Positions 27,289 through 37,123 of a stretch of DNA of 64,000 nucleotides are shown one piece after another. Numbering within the stretch: position 1 is the stretch's first letter; each line of letters begins with the position of its first letter. The position numbers and the translations under genes are program-made. Source of the stretch: Flavobacterium sp. ACN2 (GTDB lineage: Bacteria; Bacteroidota; Bacteroidia; Flavobacteriales; Flavobacteriaceae); NCBI RefSeq assembly GCF_002303885.1, contig NZ_MRCM01000002.1, positions 248,001 to 312,000 on the forward strand, read 5' to 3'. The notes under the pieces were generated by a model. The model was not told where the DNA came from. It saw nothing but the letters and a program-made list of their open reading frames with translations, and did no database searches.

Positions 27289-28689
27289 TTAAATGATTTC
27301 TAATAGATCTTTCATCTCTTTAATTACTATTCTAACATCTTCTTCATTCGTCCTCCAATTCACAAATGAAGCTCTAATTCCTTTTTTGTTCTGATAAACT
27401 GTTGGCGTCATAAATACTTTTCCAGTATCATTCAAAGCAGATAAAAAGGGAGTTACTTTTTCCTGATTGTGTTCTCCTTTTAATGTAAAGCAAACATTAT
27501 TTAAACGAATTGGCGCTAAAAGCTCAAAATCATTTTCTATTAGAGCATTTGCAAAATGTAAAGCCAATGCTATACTATCTTCAATAAGGTCTCTAAAACC
27601 TTCTTTTCCATAGGCTTTAAGCGAAAACCATACCGGCAGCGCACGCAAACGGCGTGAATTTTCAGGAAGCACATTCAGATAATTAAAATTCTCTAAAGGA
27701 TTCCCTAAATAAGGCGCATTAGAATTTTGGAATGTTTCAATTTGCAGATTAACATGCTCTTTTTTAACCAAATAAAAAGCACTTTCGTATGGAACATTCA
27801 GCCATTTATGACAATCAATCGTAATACTGTCTGCTCCTTCCCAACCTTTTACATAATGTTTGTATTTTTCTGAAACTGCCGCAAAACCGCCAAAAGCACC
27901 ATCAATATGCCACCAGAAATTGTATTTTTCTCTTAGTTTGGCAATTGCCTCAAAATCATCAAAATCGGCGGTGTTTACCGTTCCAGCACTTGAAATTAGA
28001 ATAAAAGGTTCTCCGTTTAGAGCTTTGATCTTTTCTTCTAAATCGGCAGTATCCAAAGCTTCACGATTGCCTTCAATTGTTTTTATAACTGTATAATTCT
28101 GGCTTCCAATTCCTAACATCGATAATGATTTTATGGAGGAAGAATGTGGAGTCGCTGTTAAAATATTAATGGTTTCAGAGATCCCGTTTTTAGCAAAATC
28201 TTTTCCATACTGTTTTCCAAACCATTGTCTCGCAACTGCTAAACTGGTGAAATTGGACATTGTTGCGCCAGTTACAAATCCTCCTAAAAATGCATCCGGA
28301 AGTTCTAATAATTGCAACAATAGATTGATGGTTTCGAATTCTATTAATGCAGATGCTCCGCCCTGTGCTTTAACCGCCTGAGTATTTTGATCGTAAACTG
28401 ATGCCAGCCAATCTCCAACAATAGAAGCGGGAGTTGATCCCCCTGTTACAAATCCCCAATATCGTGGACCAGGCGAGGAAACCATCAATGGAGCCAATCT
28501 TTCATTAAATTCCTTTAAAGCTTCAATAGATCCTAATCCTAGCTCATTTAGCTCCGTTTTAGGATCTATTGAATAAGTATTAGAGGTTGGAATGTTATCG
28601 ATATTACTCAAAAAATCAATTCCCTGCTGTTTTGTTTTTTCTAAGATATTCTCAAAATTGTCGAGATCGTGCTGTAATTTTGAATTCAT
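27289..28689 (-). CDS. Pyridoxal-dependent group II decarboxylase family protein
   Basis: This is a 466-aa fold-type I PLP enzyme. The Schiff-base lysine is K295 in DCHKWLNVPYES. The cofactor region includes TGATMSNFTSLAVARQ and WWHIDGAFGGF. The family covers aromatic-L-amino-acid, glutamate and diaminobutyrate decarboxylases. The substrate cannot be fixed here. The next minus-strand gene upstream is a DAACS amino-acid symporter, and the two could form an amino-acid decarboxylation and transport pair, but a repeat-containing gap of about 110 bp separates them. Confidence 0.82.
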   Translation of the reverse strand: MNSKLQHDLDNFENILEKTKQQGIDFLSNIDNIPTSNTYSIDPKTELNELGLGSIEALKEFNERLAPLMVSSPGPRYWGFVTGGSTPASIVGDWLASVYDQNTQAVKAQGGASALIEFETINLLLQLLELPDAFLGGFVTGATMSNFTSLAVARQWFGKQYGKDFAKNGISETINILTATPHSSSIKSLSMLGIGSQNYTVIKTIEGNREALDTADLEEKIKALNGEPFILISSAGTVNTADFDDFEAIAKLREKYNFWWHIDGAFGGFAAVSEKYKHYVKGWEGADSITIDCHKWLNVPYESAFYLVKKEHVNLQIETFQNSNAPYLGNPLENFNYLNVLPENSRRLRALPVWFSLKAYGKEGFRDLIEDSIALALHFANALIENDFELLAPIRLNNVCFTLKGEHNQEKVTPFLSALNDTGKVFMTPTVYQNKKGIRASFVNWRTNEEDVRIVIKEMKDLLEII

Positions 28690-28717
28690 ATTATATAGTT
28701 ATTTATATCACGCATTG

Positions 28718-28760
28718 TCAAGCTGAGCGAAGTCGAAGCCATTTCACGCGAGATAAGTTG
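28718..28760. repeat. Dispersed intergenic repeat arm
   Basis: TCAAGCTGAGCGAAGTCGAA is a single arm of the hairpin repeat family seen in longer form at 30921-31046 and 35545-35614. It lies between the symporter and the decarboxylase. Confidence 0.45.
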
Positions 28761-28801
28761 TTTTCAGTATTTATTTTAAGAATTGGAAATTTATAGTGAA
28801 G

Positions 28802-30025
28802 CTACCACTTTGTCTTTTCGGAGAATCGTGAAACCATCATAGAACAGATTACATCTCCATTGGCATTTAATAAAGTAGCAATTGGGTCTACTAAAGTTCC
28901 TAAAATCATGGCAACCGGCAAAGCTTGTTCCATCGGAAAACCATAAACAGTAATAGCTAAAATTTCTCCAATATAACCTCCGTTTGGAATTCCGCCTTCG
29001 ACAATTGAAACTATAACTGTAATTCCGAGTGCTAAAAGAATCGTCATTGGATCTGTAAAATCTTTCCCAAACATGGCAAACAAAAAGGTTATTTTTAAGA
29101 TGGATGACATACTCGAACCGTCTTTGTGTAGAGGTGCGCCAAGCGGAATTACCAGATTTCGTACATGTGCCGGAATTCCCATTTTTTCTGCTGCCGCTAA
29201 ATTGGCTGGAATGGTCGCTATACTACTACAGGTTCCTATAGCGGTTAAAGAAGGCATTATGTTATTGCTCCAAAAAACTTTAAAAGCCCTTTTTCCGCCA
29301 GCGACAAGGGCATATAAACTAAAGAACACAAAGAAATAGAAAATGCAAGCAGCGTAATAAACTGCCATTGGTTTTGCATAAACTCCTAGCAATTGTGGCC
29401 CGAAGACTCCAACTTGATAAGCAAAATACGCTCCTAAACCAATTGGCGCAAATTTCATGATGATGTTTAAAAGCTGTTTCATTACCTCGTTTCCAGAATC
29501 CAGAAAACTCTTGAATGCGTTTCCTTTTTCTCCTGATTGCAATGTGGCAAAACCCACTAAAAAAGAAAAAATAATCAACGCCAACATACTTTTTCGAGAC
29601 AATAATTCGAAGAAATCATTTGCTGTAAGCAGTTTGGCAATTTGATCTCCCGCTGATCCTGACGCTACTTCTTCAAACGGAACTTTCGCAATTGCGATAT
29701 CTTCATGAATCGGAAAAAGATAAACAGCACAAATCATTACAATGGCAGAAATCAGAATTGTAGCGAGAAAAACCAATACCATTATAACAAACAGTTTTCC
29801 TAACCTTTCTGTACGTTCCAGATTCGCAACCGAAGAACCGATTGTGAAAAATATAAGTGGTATAATGGCTGTAAAAAGTAAATTCAGGAATATATCGCCA
29901 AGTGGTTTTATAATCAAAACATCTTCTCCAAACACCAATCCGAAAATACTTCCAATAATAATACCGCCAAGAAGCCATAAAATACTGCTGTAATTCTGCA
30001 AAAAATTGATTTTCTTAACTTCCAT
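28802..30025 (-). CDS. Dicarboxylate/amino-acid:cation symporter (DAACS, GltP type)
   Basis: This 407-aa polytopic inner-membrane protein has about eight helices and two re-entrant loops. The first re-entrant loop shows the Ser-rich GTCSSIATIPANLAAAEKMG, and APLHKDGSSMSS follows. GGIPNGGYIGEILAI corresponds to the second loop, and the LGTLVDPIATLLNANGDV helix carries the Asp and Asn residues that coordinate substrate and Na+ or H+ in this family. The likely substrates are glutamate, aspartate or C4-dicarboxylates. It is slightly shorter than E. coli GltP (437 aa). Confidence 0.88.
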   Translation of the reverse strand: MEVKKINFLQNYSSILWLLGGIIIGSIFGLVFGEDVLIIKPLGDIFLNLLFTAIIPLIFFTIGSSVANLERTERLGKLFVIMVLVFLATILISAIVMICAVYLFPIHEDIAIAKVPFEEVASGSAGDQIAKLLTANDFFELLSRKSMLALIIFSFLVGFATLQSGEKGNAFKSFLDSGNEVMKQLLNIIMKFAPIGLGAYFAYQVGVFGPQLLGVYAKPMAVYYAACIFYFFVFFSLYALVAGGKRAFKVFWSNNIMPSLTAIGTCSSIATIPANLAAAEKMGIPAHVRNLVIPLGAPLHKDGSSMSSILKITFLFAMFGKDFTDPMTILLALGITVIVSIVEGGIPNGGYIGEILAITVYGFPMEQALPVAMILGTLVDPIATLLNANGDVICSMMVSRFSEKTKW

Positions 30026-30207
30026 AATGATACAAGGGTTTAGAATTCAGCAACCTTTATTTTTTAGAAACATATTTCTCTTTGTCTATAAAGGCGTTTC
30101 ACTTATTTAAACAAACATAGCTATGTGTGAAAAAATATATTTTTCTTTTAATTCTTCTCAACTAAAATTAAGAAAAATCTATGTTTCTATGTGTTTAAAA
30201 ATTTCAA

Positions 30208-30861
30208 CTACTTCTCCAGAACAATAGTAGTAAAAGCTCTATCGACTAATTCTCCTGTTTTGCTTTTTACTTTTTCGGTTTGTGTTTCTGTATACACAAT
30301 TTTAAAATCCGATTTTTTTATTAATTCCTGCGCTTTTTCTGTACTGTACAATTCAAATTCGAATTGTGTAAAAGGCAGTTTTTTCATGAAATCTTCTTCG
30401 GCAAATGTCAGGCAGAAAGTACCGTTTGGTTTTAAAACCCTGTAGATTTCTGATAGTAATTCCTCAGGTTTCTGCCAAAAATAAATGGTGTTTACTGTAA
30501 ATATTTTATCAAATAATTCAGCTTCAAACGGAATAGTATTTCCGTCATAAAGTGAAAAGAAAGCCTGTTTTTGAGAAACGAAATTTCGGTTGATTTGTCT
30601 TGCTTCCTGAAACATCAGTTCCGACATTTCCAGTCCGTAGTATTTTAGCTTTTCGGCTTGTTCAAACAAAAACTCTACATGACCAGCGTTTCCGTGGCCT
30701 AGTTCTAGAATTCTATTTTCGTTTGCTATATTTAAATTCTGAATCGAATGTTTGGTCATGTTGATGTTCGTTTCGTTCATCATATTGCCCATTTCGATTC
30801 CTTTTTCTCCCGATGGATGTTTTAATTGAGAGGCAATTTCTTGTAATTCTTCATTTTTCAT
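30208..30861 (-). CDS. Class I SAM-dependent methyltransferase
   Basis: This 217-aa protein has the Rossmann-type SAM site ILELGHGNAGHVEFL (motif I, about 51-65), YYGLEMSELM (motif II) and DKIFTVNTIYFWQKPEELL (motif IV/post-I). It matches methyltransf_11/25-type small-molecule methylases (UbiE-like). The substrate is unknown. It follows metF on the same strand, but a 126-bp hairpin repeat separates them, so cotranscription is uncertain. Confidence 0.8.
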   Translation of the reverse strand: MKNEELQEIASQLKHPSGEKGIEMGNMMNETNINMTKHSIQNLNIANENRILELGHGNAGHVEFLFEQAEKLKYYGLEMSELMFQEARQINRNFVSQKQAFFSLYDGNTIPFEAELFDKIFTVNTIYFWQKPEELLSEIYRVLKPNGTFCLTFAEEDFMKKLPFTQFEFELYSTEKAQELIKKSDFKIVYTETQTEKVKSKTGELVDRAFTTIVLEK

Positions 30862-30920
30862 GGCGTGAAAATTTAAGTATCTAAATTAAACAAAAATCCA
30901 AATTCGAAGAGTATTTTTTT

Positions 30921-31046
30921 GTCATTCTGAGGAACGAAGACACGAGCGATAGCGAACTGGCAAAGCAATCACACTCGCATGTCTACAAAGATTGGACGAC
31001 ATACTTTGCGGAATTTCTAGTGTGATTCTTCGTTCCTCAGAATGAC
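30921..31046. repeat. Long inverted repeat (GTCATTCTGAGGAACGAAG family)
   Basis: The outer arms GTCATTCTGAGGAACGAAG and CTTCGTTCCTCAGAATGAC are perfectly complementary and enclose about 85 bp with further weak symmetry. This is the type of hairpin repeat found scattered between genes in many Bacteroidota. It sits between metF and the methyltransferase. Confidence 0.85.
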
Positions 31047-31060
31047 AAACTGCATACAGA

Positions 31061-32017
31061 TTAAAAAACCTGACTTGCAATCTGGCGAATATTCTCAGAT
31101 TTCCCCATTGAGTAATAATGCAAAAATGGAACTCCAGCGGCTTTTAATTCTAATGACTGCTGAATCGCCCATTCGATTCCGACTTGTTTGATTTCAGCGT
31201 TGTTTTTGCATTTATCTACAGCATCGATTAAATCTTCTGGCAAATCGATTCTGAAAATCTGTGGTAAAACCTGTAAATGCCTCTGAACCGCAATTGGTTT
31301 AATTCCAGGAATAATCGGAATTGTAATACCCATTTCTCTTGCTTTTTCTACAAAGGCAAAATATTTTGAGTTGTCAAAAAACATTTGTGTTACGACATAA
31401 TCTGCTCCTGCATCTACTTTTTCTTTTAATCTTTTTAAATCTGATTGTAAAGATGGCGATTCCAAATGTTTTTCAGGATAACCCGCAACACCAATACAAA
31501 AATCAGCTTTGTTATCGATATCCATCACTTCATGCAGATATTTTCCACAATTTAAATCTTTGATTTGACGAACCAAATCAACTGCGTAATGATTTCCTCC
31601 TGCTTTCGGTACAAAAGATTGTTCGTCTTTCATTGCATCGCCTCGAAGTGCCATTACGTTGTTGATTCCTAAATATTGGCAATCAACCAGCATGTATTCG
31701 GTTTCCTCTTGTGTAAATCCACCGCAAAGCAAATGTGGCACCGTATCTACATTGTATTTATGTTTTATAGAAGCGCAAATTCCAAGCGTTCCTGGACGCA
31801 TACGAGTTAATTTCTTATCCAAAAGTCCGTTACCTTTATCAATATAAATATATTCTTCACGAGAAGTCGTTACATCAATAAACGGCGGTTTAAACTCCAT
31901 TAACGGATCAATATTATCGTATAATTCCTGAATGCTTTTCCCTTTTTGAGGCGGAATAATTTCAAATGAGAATAATGTTTTTCCTTTGGCGTTTTCTATA
32001 TGCTCTGTTACTTTCAT
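31061..32017 (-). CDS. metF: 5,10-methylenetetrahydrofolate reductase
   Basis: The flavoenzyme reduces methylene-THF to methyl-THF, the methyl donor for methionine synthase. The 318-aa TIM barrel shows FSFEIIPPQKGKS at the N-terminus with the catalytic Glu, VTTSREE, HLLCGGFTQEE, ALRGD and VTQMFFDN, all typical of MetF. It is encoded downstream of the split metH genes on the same strand, which supplies the substrate partner. The start MKVTEHIENAKGKTLF is well placed. Confidence 0.95.
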   Translation of the reverse strand: MKVTEHIENAKGKTLFSFEIIPPQKGKSIQELYDNIDPLMEFKPPFIDVTTSREEYIYIDKGNGLLDKKLTRMRPGTLGICASIKHKYNVDTVPHLLCGGFTQEETEYMLVDCQYLGINNVMALRGDAMKDEQSFVPKAGGNHYAVDLVRQIKDLNCGKYLHEVMDIDNKADFCIGVAGYPEKHLESPSLQSDLKRLKEKVDAGADYVVTQMFFDNSKYFAFVEKAREMGITIPIIPGIKPIAVQRHLQVLPQIFRIDLPEDLIDAVDKCKNNAEIKQVGIEWAIQQSLELKAAGVPFLHYYSMGKSENIRQIASQVF

Positions 32018-32086
32018 TCTTTTTTAGTTGATAGTTTTTGGTTGATGGTTGATGGTTCTTATCGAACTCAACAGTTACAACTTCAA

Positions 32087-32443
32087 CTATATTAATTTTT
32101 TATAATAGTTAATAAAACCGTTTAATAACTTTTTACAAGTTTGAATCTGTGCCAATACAATATTAAATGTATTCTCATCAATGTATTTTTGATCTAATGC
32201 TAAATAAAATTGTGTTTCTAATTCATATAATGATCCTCGTGAAATATGAAGAAAATGTATTGTATCTTTTGATGTTTGACGCCCACAACCTTCCGCTATA
32301 TTTGAAGGAATTGAGATTGCAGCTCTTCTCATCTGATTTGTCAATCCAAATAATTCTTCCTTTGGAAACAGTTTAGAAGAGTCATACAATAAATTCACCA
32401 ACTTCCTCGCTTCAATCCAAACTTCCAATTTACTGTATTCCAT
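32087..32443 (-). CDS. Four-helix bundle protein (23S rRNA intervening-sequence family)
   Basis: This 118-aa protein has the S23/IVS-family signature: LEVWIEARKLVNLLYD, LTNQMRRAAISIPSNIAEGCGR and FLHISRGSLYELETQ, with hydrophobic helices of similar length. Relatives are encoded in 23S rRNA intervening sequences or as stand-alone genes; the molecular role is unknown. Here it is a free-standing gene inserted between metH and metF, flanked on both sides by TTGATGG-type repeats, which looks like acquisition at a repeat site. Confidence 0.88.
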   Translation of the reverse strand: MEYSKLEVWIEARKLVNLLYDSSKLFPKEELFGLTNQMRRAAISIPSNIAEGCGRQTSKDTIHFLHISRGSLYELETQFYLALDQKYIDENTFNIVLAQIQTCKKLLNGFINYYKKLI

Positions 32444-32448
32444 TCTTA

Positions 32449-32600
32449 TTTAGTTGTTTGTTGATGGTTGATAGTTGTTGGTTCTCTTTTGTAATCTACA
32501 ACCAAAAAACATCAACTAAATTAATCTACTTTAATCGGTTCAAATTAAAAGTTTATAGATCTGACAAAACCTATCAACCAAAAACCATCAACCATCAACT
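32449..32600. repeat. Inverted TTGATGG/CCATCAA short-period repeats
   Basis: Tandem-like GTTGATGGTTGATAGTTGTTGG at 32452-32482 faces its complement AACCAAAAACCATCAACCATCAACT near 32577-32600. A related single-orientation run lies at 32044-32077 and another pair at 42444-42521. They can fold into long weak hairpins between cotranscribed genes. Confidence 0.65.
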
Positions 32601-32603
32601 ATT

Positions 32604-35279
32604 CTAGTCTGCTATATTAGGGTTTAACCATTTCATGGCGTAATCTGTTGAGACATTACGTCGTTTGGCGTAATCTACAACCTGATCTTCTTTTATTTTT
32701 CCTAATCCGAAATATCTACTTTTTGGGTTTCCGAAATAATATCCTGAAACTGAAGAAGCCGGCCACATCGCCATACTTTCTGTCAGGGTAACTCCAATTT
32801 CTTCGGCTACATTTAAAAGCTTCCAAATCGTTGGTTTTTCCAAGTGATCAGGACAAGCCGGATAACCTGGCGCTGGACGAATTCCTTTATAATTTTCCTT
32901 AATCAATTCTTCGTTGGTTAAAGATTCTTCGCTGTCATAACCCCAAAAATCTTTACGAACTCTCTCGTGAAGATATTCGGCGAAAGCCTCAGCAAAACGA
33001 TCAGCAAGTGCTTTCACCATAATCGAATTATAATCGTCTAAATTCTTTTCATATTCCGCAGCCCATTCATCTACACCAAAACCTGTAGTTACGCAGAAAG
33101 CTCCCATATAATCTTCGATTCCGCTTTCTTTTGGCAGAATAAAATCGGCTAAAGCGATGTTTGGAGCGCCTTTTGTTTTTTGTGATTGCTGGCGAAGCGT
33201 TAAGAATTTCTCTAAAACTTTTCCGTTTTCATCACGCAATTCAATATCGTCATCACCAACTTGATTCGCAGGGAAAATTCCGTAAATACCTTTCGCTTTT
33301 AGTTTTTTCTCTTCTAAAATTACTTTAAGCATCGCCTGAGCATCTTTAAAAACAGATGTTGCTTGTTCGCCCACAACCTCATCGGTTAAAATCGCTGGAT
33401 ACTTTCCGTACAATTCCCAAGTCTGGAAAAACGGTGTCCAGTCAATATACGGAACCAAAACATCCAGTTCAATTTCGATGGTTTGTGCGCCAATTACTTT
33501 TGGTTTAGTTGGTGTATACTCAGACCAATCCAATGGTAATTTATTTTTACGGGCATCTTCAATCGTCAAGAAATTTTTATCTCTCGAACGATTTAAGAAC
33601 GTTTCTCTAAACGAATCGTATTCTGCACGAATATCTGCCGCATATATTTTTCGGTTATGATCTAGCAGATTTCCTGCAACGGTAACGGCTCTTGAAGCAT
33701 CGTTTACGTGAATTACAGTTTCTCTATATTGAGGCGCAATTTTCACCGCGGTGTGCGCGCGAGAAGTAGTTGCCCCGCCAATCATAATCGGGATTTTAAT
33801 ATTTTGTTTGTCTAATTCTTTGGCTAAATATACCATTTCGTCAAGCGAAGGTGTGATCAATCCGCTTAATCCAATAATATCTACTTCGTGTTCAATCGCC
33901 GCTGCAATGATTTTTTCTGGAGGAACCATAACGCCAAGATCTACAATCTCATAATTGTTACAAGCCAATACAACCGAAACTATGTTTTTTCCAATATCGT
34001 GAACGTCACCTTTTACGGTTGCCATTAGGATTTTTCCGTTTCCTTGTTTATCTCCCGCTTGTTTGCTTGCTTCGATAAAAGGCAATAAATAAGCCACAGC
34101 TTTTTTCATTACACGAGCCGATTTAACTACCTGAGGCAGGAACATTTTTCCGCTTCCGAATAAATCTCCTACCACATTCATTCCCGTCATCAAATTGATT
34201 TCGATAACTTCAATTGGTTTTGTCGCTGCCAAACGTGCTTCTTCTACATCTTCTTCAATAAAAGCATCAATTCCTTTTACCAACGAATGTGTAATACGAT
34301 CCTGAACAGATCCTAAACGCCATTCCTGAATGGCTTTTTCATCGCTTTTTACTTCACCTTTTACATTTTCTGCAAAATCCAGAAGTCTTTCAGTAGCATC
34401 GTCACGTCTATCTAAAATTACGTCTTCAACGTGTTCTAATAAGTCTTTCGGAATATCATCATAAATCGTAAGCATCTCCGGATTCACGATTCCCATCGTC
34501 ATTCCTTCTTTAATTGCGTGATACAAAAACACCGAGTGCATCGCTTCACGAACAACATCATTTCCTCTAAACGAGAACGAAACGTTACTCACTCCACCGC
34601 TGATATGTGCATGTGGCAAATTCTCACGAACCCATTTTGTTCCTCTAAAAAAGTCCAGAGCATTCAGGCGGTGTTCTTCCATTCCTGTTGCAACTGGGAA
34701 AATGTTCAAATCGAAAATAATATCCTGCGGAGGAAATCCTACTTTGTTTACCAAAATATCATACGAACGCTGACAAATCTCAACTCTACGATCGTAATTA
34801 TCCGCCTGACCAACTTCGTCAAAAGCCATAACAATAGCAGCTGCTCCGTAACGTTTGATTAATTTGGCGTGGTGAATAAAGGCTTCTTCTCCTTCTTTTA
34901 ACGAAATCGAGTTTACAACGCTTTTTCCTTGTACTACTTTTAGACCTGCTTCGATGATTTCCCATTTCGAACTGTCGATCATAATTGGCACTCTCGAAAT
35001 ATCTGGTTCTGCAGCAATTAAATTCAAAAATTTAGTCATTGCATTAACACCGTCAAGCATTCCTTCATCCATATTAATATCGATGATTTGTGCTCCTCCT
35101 TCTACCTGCTGTCTTGCAATATCAAGCGCCTCGTCATATTTCTCTTCCTTGATTAATCTTAGGAATTTTCTTGAACCTGTTACGTTTGTACGCTCACCAA
35201 CATTCACGAAAACACTTTCGGGCGTAATAATCAACGGTTCTAATCCTGATAATACAAGGTCTCTTCTTTTTTCTGTCAT
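32604..35279 (-). CDS. metH: Methionine synthase, pterin/cobalamin/activation modules (split MetH, part 2)
   Basis: This 891-aa protein carries the modules of cobalamin-dependent MetH except the homocysteine domain. The methyl-THF (pterin) domain is at about 15-300 ([25 protein letters not shown]). The B12 cap and Rossmann domains contain [10 protein letters not shown], whose His427 is the cobalt ligand. The C-terminal SAM-binding activation domain is at about 570-885 ([40 protein letters not shown]). The homocysteine-binding module is the separate gene at 35959. The protein transfers the methyl group of methyl-THF to homocysteine. It belongs to the SAM-I-controlled metH-metF transcript. Confidence 0.96.
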   Translation of the reverse strand: MTEKRRDLVLSGLEPLIITPESVFVNVGERTNVTGSRKFLRLIKEEKYDEALDIARQQVEGGAQIIDINMDEGMLDGVNAMTKFLNLIAAEPDISRVPIMIDSSKWEIIEAGLKVVQGKSVVNSISLKEGEEAFIHHAKLIKRYGAAAIVMAFDEVGQADNYDRRVEICQRSYDILVNKVGFPPQDIIFDLNIFPVATGMEEHRLNALDFFRGTKWVRENLPHAHISGGVSNVSFSFRGNDVVREAMHSVFLYHAIKEGMTMGIVNPEMLTIYDDIPKDLLEHVEDVILDRRDDATERLLDFAENVKGEVKSDEKAIQEWRLGSVQDRITHSLVKGIDAFIEEDVEEARLAATKPIEVIEINLMTGMNVVGDLFGSGKMFLPQVVKSARVMKKAVAYLLPFIEASKQAGDKQGNGKILMATVKGDVHDIGKNIVSVVLACNNYEIVDLGVMVPPEKIIAAAIEHEVDIIGLSGLITPSLDEMVYLAKELDKQNIKIPIMIGGATTSRAHTAVKIAPQYRETVIHVNDASRAVTVAGNLLDHNRKIYAADIRAEYDSFRETFLNRSRDKNFLTIEDARKNKLPLDWSEYTPTKPKVIGAQTIEIELDVLVPYIDWTPFFQTWELYGKYPAILTDEVVGEQATSVFKDAQAMLKVILEEKKLKAKGIYGIFPANQVGDDDIELRDENGKVLEKFLTLRQQSQKTKGAPNIALADFILPKESGIEDYMGAFCVTTGFGVDEWAAEYEKNLDDYNSIMVKALADRFAEAFAEYLHERVRKDFWGYDSEESLTNEELIKENYKGIRPAPGYPACPDHLEKPTIWKLLNVAEEIGVTLTESMAMWPASSVSGYYFGNPKSRYFGLGKIKEDQVVDYAKRRNVSTDYAMKWLNPNIAD

Positions 35280-35286
35280 TTCTTTC

Positions 35287-35326
35287 TAAGTTACTAAGAT
35301 CCTGAGATTCTAAGGTTCTAAGTTTT
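35287..35326. repeat. Short-period intergenic repeat (CTAAGGTT type)
   Basis: Repeated CTAAG/CTGAG words about 8 bp apart lie here. Like runs are at 36970-37012, 37481-37524 and, in complement, 37738-37770. Confidence 0.55.
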
Positions 35327-35342
35327 TTATTCTATTTTCTTT

Positions 35343-35369
35343 CCTGCAAGGTTTCCAAAACCTTGTAGG
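35343..35369. repeat. Palindrome related to the REP-like family
   Basis: CCTGCAAGGTTT and AAACCTTGTAGG are the arms of a 27-bp palindrome with the same design as the copies around the transposase gene, but two bases per arm differ. Confidence 0.6.
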
Positions 35370-35387
35370 TATTTATGTTTAATATTT

Positions 35388-35480
35388 TGGGCGTGCCCCT
35401 CCGGGTCGGGCTATCCGTTACAAGTCCTCGCTCTTCCTTCGTCAGGCTGTGGGCTTTTCACTTCTATCCCTCACGCACAC
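35388..35480. repeat. GC-richer intergenic element
   Basis: The segment starts GGGCGTGCCCCTCCGGGTCG and ends near CCCTCACGCACACTCG. It is markedly richer in G+C than its surroundings, contains short self-complementary blocks and no ORF. It looks like a dispersed flavobacterial repeat, but only one copy is in the window. Confidence 0.4.
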
Positions 35481-35544
35481 TCGATTTCAATTGTCATTAT
35501 GGGTAACGAAACAAATTCAACCTTTTTTCTGAATCCTCATTTTT

Positions 35545-35614
35545 GTCATTCCGACGAAGGAGGAATCTTCGTTAGTTGTTTAAATTATGTAGATTCCTCC
35601 TTCGTCGGAATCAC
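35545..35614. repeat. Inverted repeat (GTCATTCCGACGAAGGAGGAAT family)
   Basis: The arms ATTCCGACGAAGGAGGAATC and GATTCCTCCTTCGTCGGAAT flank a 29-bp loop. It has the same general design as the hairpin at 30921-31046. It lies immediately downstream of the 100-aa gene and may stop or protect transcripts. Confidence 0.8.
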
Positions 35615-35623
35615 AATTATACT

Positions 35624-35926
35624 TTATGATTTTTTAAAATCAATATTTAAATCTCCATTTTGTATATCACTATACCAACCATCAATAGATAATTTGTATT
35701 TATAATCTTTTGGAAGAATTTCAATTAGATCTTTAACAATTGATTGTATTAATTCAATATGATCAGTTGGCTTACCTTCTGGATGTAATATTATTGACAA
35801 GAGACCTTTTTTAAAACTATAATAAAATAAATTTCCGTAAGAACTCCAATCTTTGTATTTCCCATATTTCTTAAATGAATATTTTATCATTAATTCATCC
35901 AATAAATCAAAATGCCCCTCTTCCAT
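35624..35926 (-). CDS. Hypothetical protein, 100 aa
   Basis: I do not recognise this protein. It is soluble, without signal peptide or membrane segment, and rich in Lys, Tyr, Asp and Ile. It begins MEEGHFDLLDELMIKYSFKK and contains KDWSSYGNLFYYSFKKG, LHPEGK and IDGWYSDIQNGDLNIDF. It starts 32 bp after the stop of the homocysteine-methyltransferase gene and so is within the metH transcript. A hairpin repeat follows its stop, and 344 bp of repeats separate it from the second metH part. Codon use is like its neighbours. Linkage to methionine metabolism is positional only. Confidence 0.55.
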   Translation of the reverse strand: MEEGHFDLLDELMIKYSFKKYGKYKDWSSYGNLFYYSFKKGLLSIILHPEGKPTDHIELIQSIVKDLIEILPKDYKYKLSIDGWYSDIQNGDLNIDFKKS

Positions 35927-35958
35927 TTCAACATTCTTACATTAATTAAACAATAATT

Positions 35959-36963
35959 CTACTCAAAAATCGGAGCAACTCTCGGCTTATAATCCTTGGC
36001 AACCTCAGCCATTAATCGAATATGATCTGGCGTTGTTCCACAACAACCTCCAATAATATTGATTAAATTATCCTCTAAATATTCTCTAATGAAAGCCTGA
36101 GTTTGTTGTGGCGTTTCATCATATTGTCCGAATGCATTTGGCAATCCTGCGTTTGGATGTGCCGACACATTAAAACTTGTGTTATGTGCTAATGTTTTTA
36201 AATATGGTTTTAGCAAATCGGCTCCAAGAGCGCAATTGAATCCTACACTTAATAACGGAATATGCGAAACTGAAATCAAAAACGCTTCTACAGTTTGTCC
36301 AGAAAGTGTTCTTCCAGACGCATCTGTAATTGTTCCCGAAACCATGATTGGAATATCGATGTTTCGTTCTTCTTTTACTTCTTCAATTGCGAAAAGCGCA
36401 GCTTTTGCGTTTAATGTATCGAAAATGGTTTCTACCAAAAGTAAATCGCATCCCCCATCCATTAAAGCTTCTGCTTGTTGTTTGTAAGCAATTCGTAAAT
36501 CGTCAAAAGTTACGGCTCTGTATCCTGGATCGTTTACATCTGGCGACATACTTGCTGTACGGTTTGTCGGCCCAATTGAACCCGCTACGAAACGTGGCTT
36601 TTCTGGATTTTTTGCGGTAAACTCATCGGCTACTTGTCTTGCGATTTTTGCCGATTCGTAGTTTAACTCGTAAACCAAATCTTCCATATGATAATCGGCC
36701 ATACCGATTGTCGTGCCTGAGAAGGTATTGGTTTCTACGATGTCTGCACCAGCTTCATAATACGCGGCATGAACATCGCGAATCGCTTGTGGTTGTGTTA
36801 GGGATAGTAAATCGTTGTTTCCTTTTAACGGATGCGGGAAATCTTTGAAACGCTCGCCTCTAAAATCTTCTTCTGAGAAATTATAGCGTTGCAACATTGT
36901 TCCCATTGCTCCATCAAGGATTAGGATATTTTTTTTTATTGCTTCTTGAATTGTTATTGCCAT
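35959..36963 (-). CDS. metH: Homocysteine S-methyltransferase module (split MetH, part 1)
   Basis: The 334-aa protein is the N-terminal homocysteine-binding module of methionine synthase as a separate polypeptide. The zinc ligands are Cys244 (GFNC) and the pair Cys307-Cys308 ([10 protein letters not shown]). The N-terminus [12 protein letters not shown] and ETNTFSGT are typical of MetH rather than BhmT. It presents homocysteine thiolate to the cobalamin of part 2 (32604-35279). It is the first gene behind a SAM-I riboswitch (37305-37418), so the transcript should be turned off when SAM is plentiful. Confidence 0.95.
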   Translation of the reverse strand: MAITIQEAIKKNILILDGAMGTMLQRYNFSEEDFRGERFKDFPHPLKGNNDLLSLTQPQAIRDVHAAYYEAGADIVETNTFSGTTIGMADYHMEDLVYELNYESAKIARQVADEFTAKNPEKPRFVAGSIGPTNRTASMSPDVNDPGYRAVTFDDLRIAYKQQAEALMDGGCDLLLVETIFDTLNAKAALFAIEEVKEERNIDIPIMVSGTITDASGRTLSGQTVEAFLISVSHIPLLSVGFNCALGADLLKPYLKTLAHNTSFNVSAHPNAGLPNAFGQYDETPQQTQAFIREYLEDNLINIIGGCCGTTPDHIRLMAEVAKDYKPRVAPIFE

Positions 36964-36969
36964 GGCTTC

Positions 36970-37012
36970 TTTTTTTAGCTTCTGAGATACTAAGGTTCTA
37001 AGATGCTAAGTT
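36970..37012. repeat. Short-period intergenic repeat (CTAAGGTT type)
   Basis: CTGAGATACTAAGGTTCTAAGATGCTAAG-like words lie just upstream of the metH part 1 start, inside the riboswitch-controlled leader. Confidence 0.5.
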
Positions 37013-37038
37013 TTTTTATTATGATTGTGAAGTTTAAA

Positions 37039-37064
37039 CCTAACAGGTTTTAAAACCTGTTAGG
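37039..37064. repeat. Dispersed copy of the REP-like palindrome
   Basis: A 26-bp perfect palindrome has arms CCTAACAGGTTTT and AAAACCTGTTAGG, identical in its arms to the copies flanking the transposase gene 35 kb away. It lies in the metH leader. Confidence 0.85.
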
Positions 37065-37123
37065 TTTGCTTCGGATATTTTTTTGTTCACATTAATTCCA
37101 AAAGTGCACTATTGCTGGCTCAT

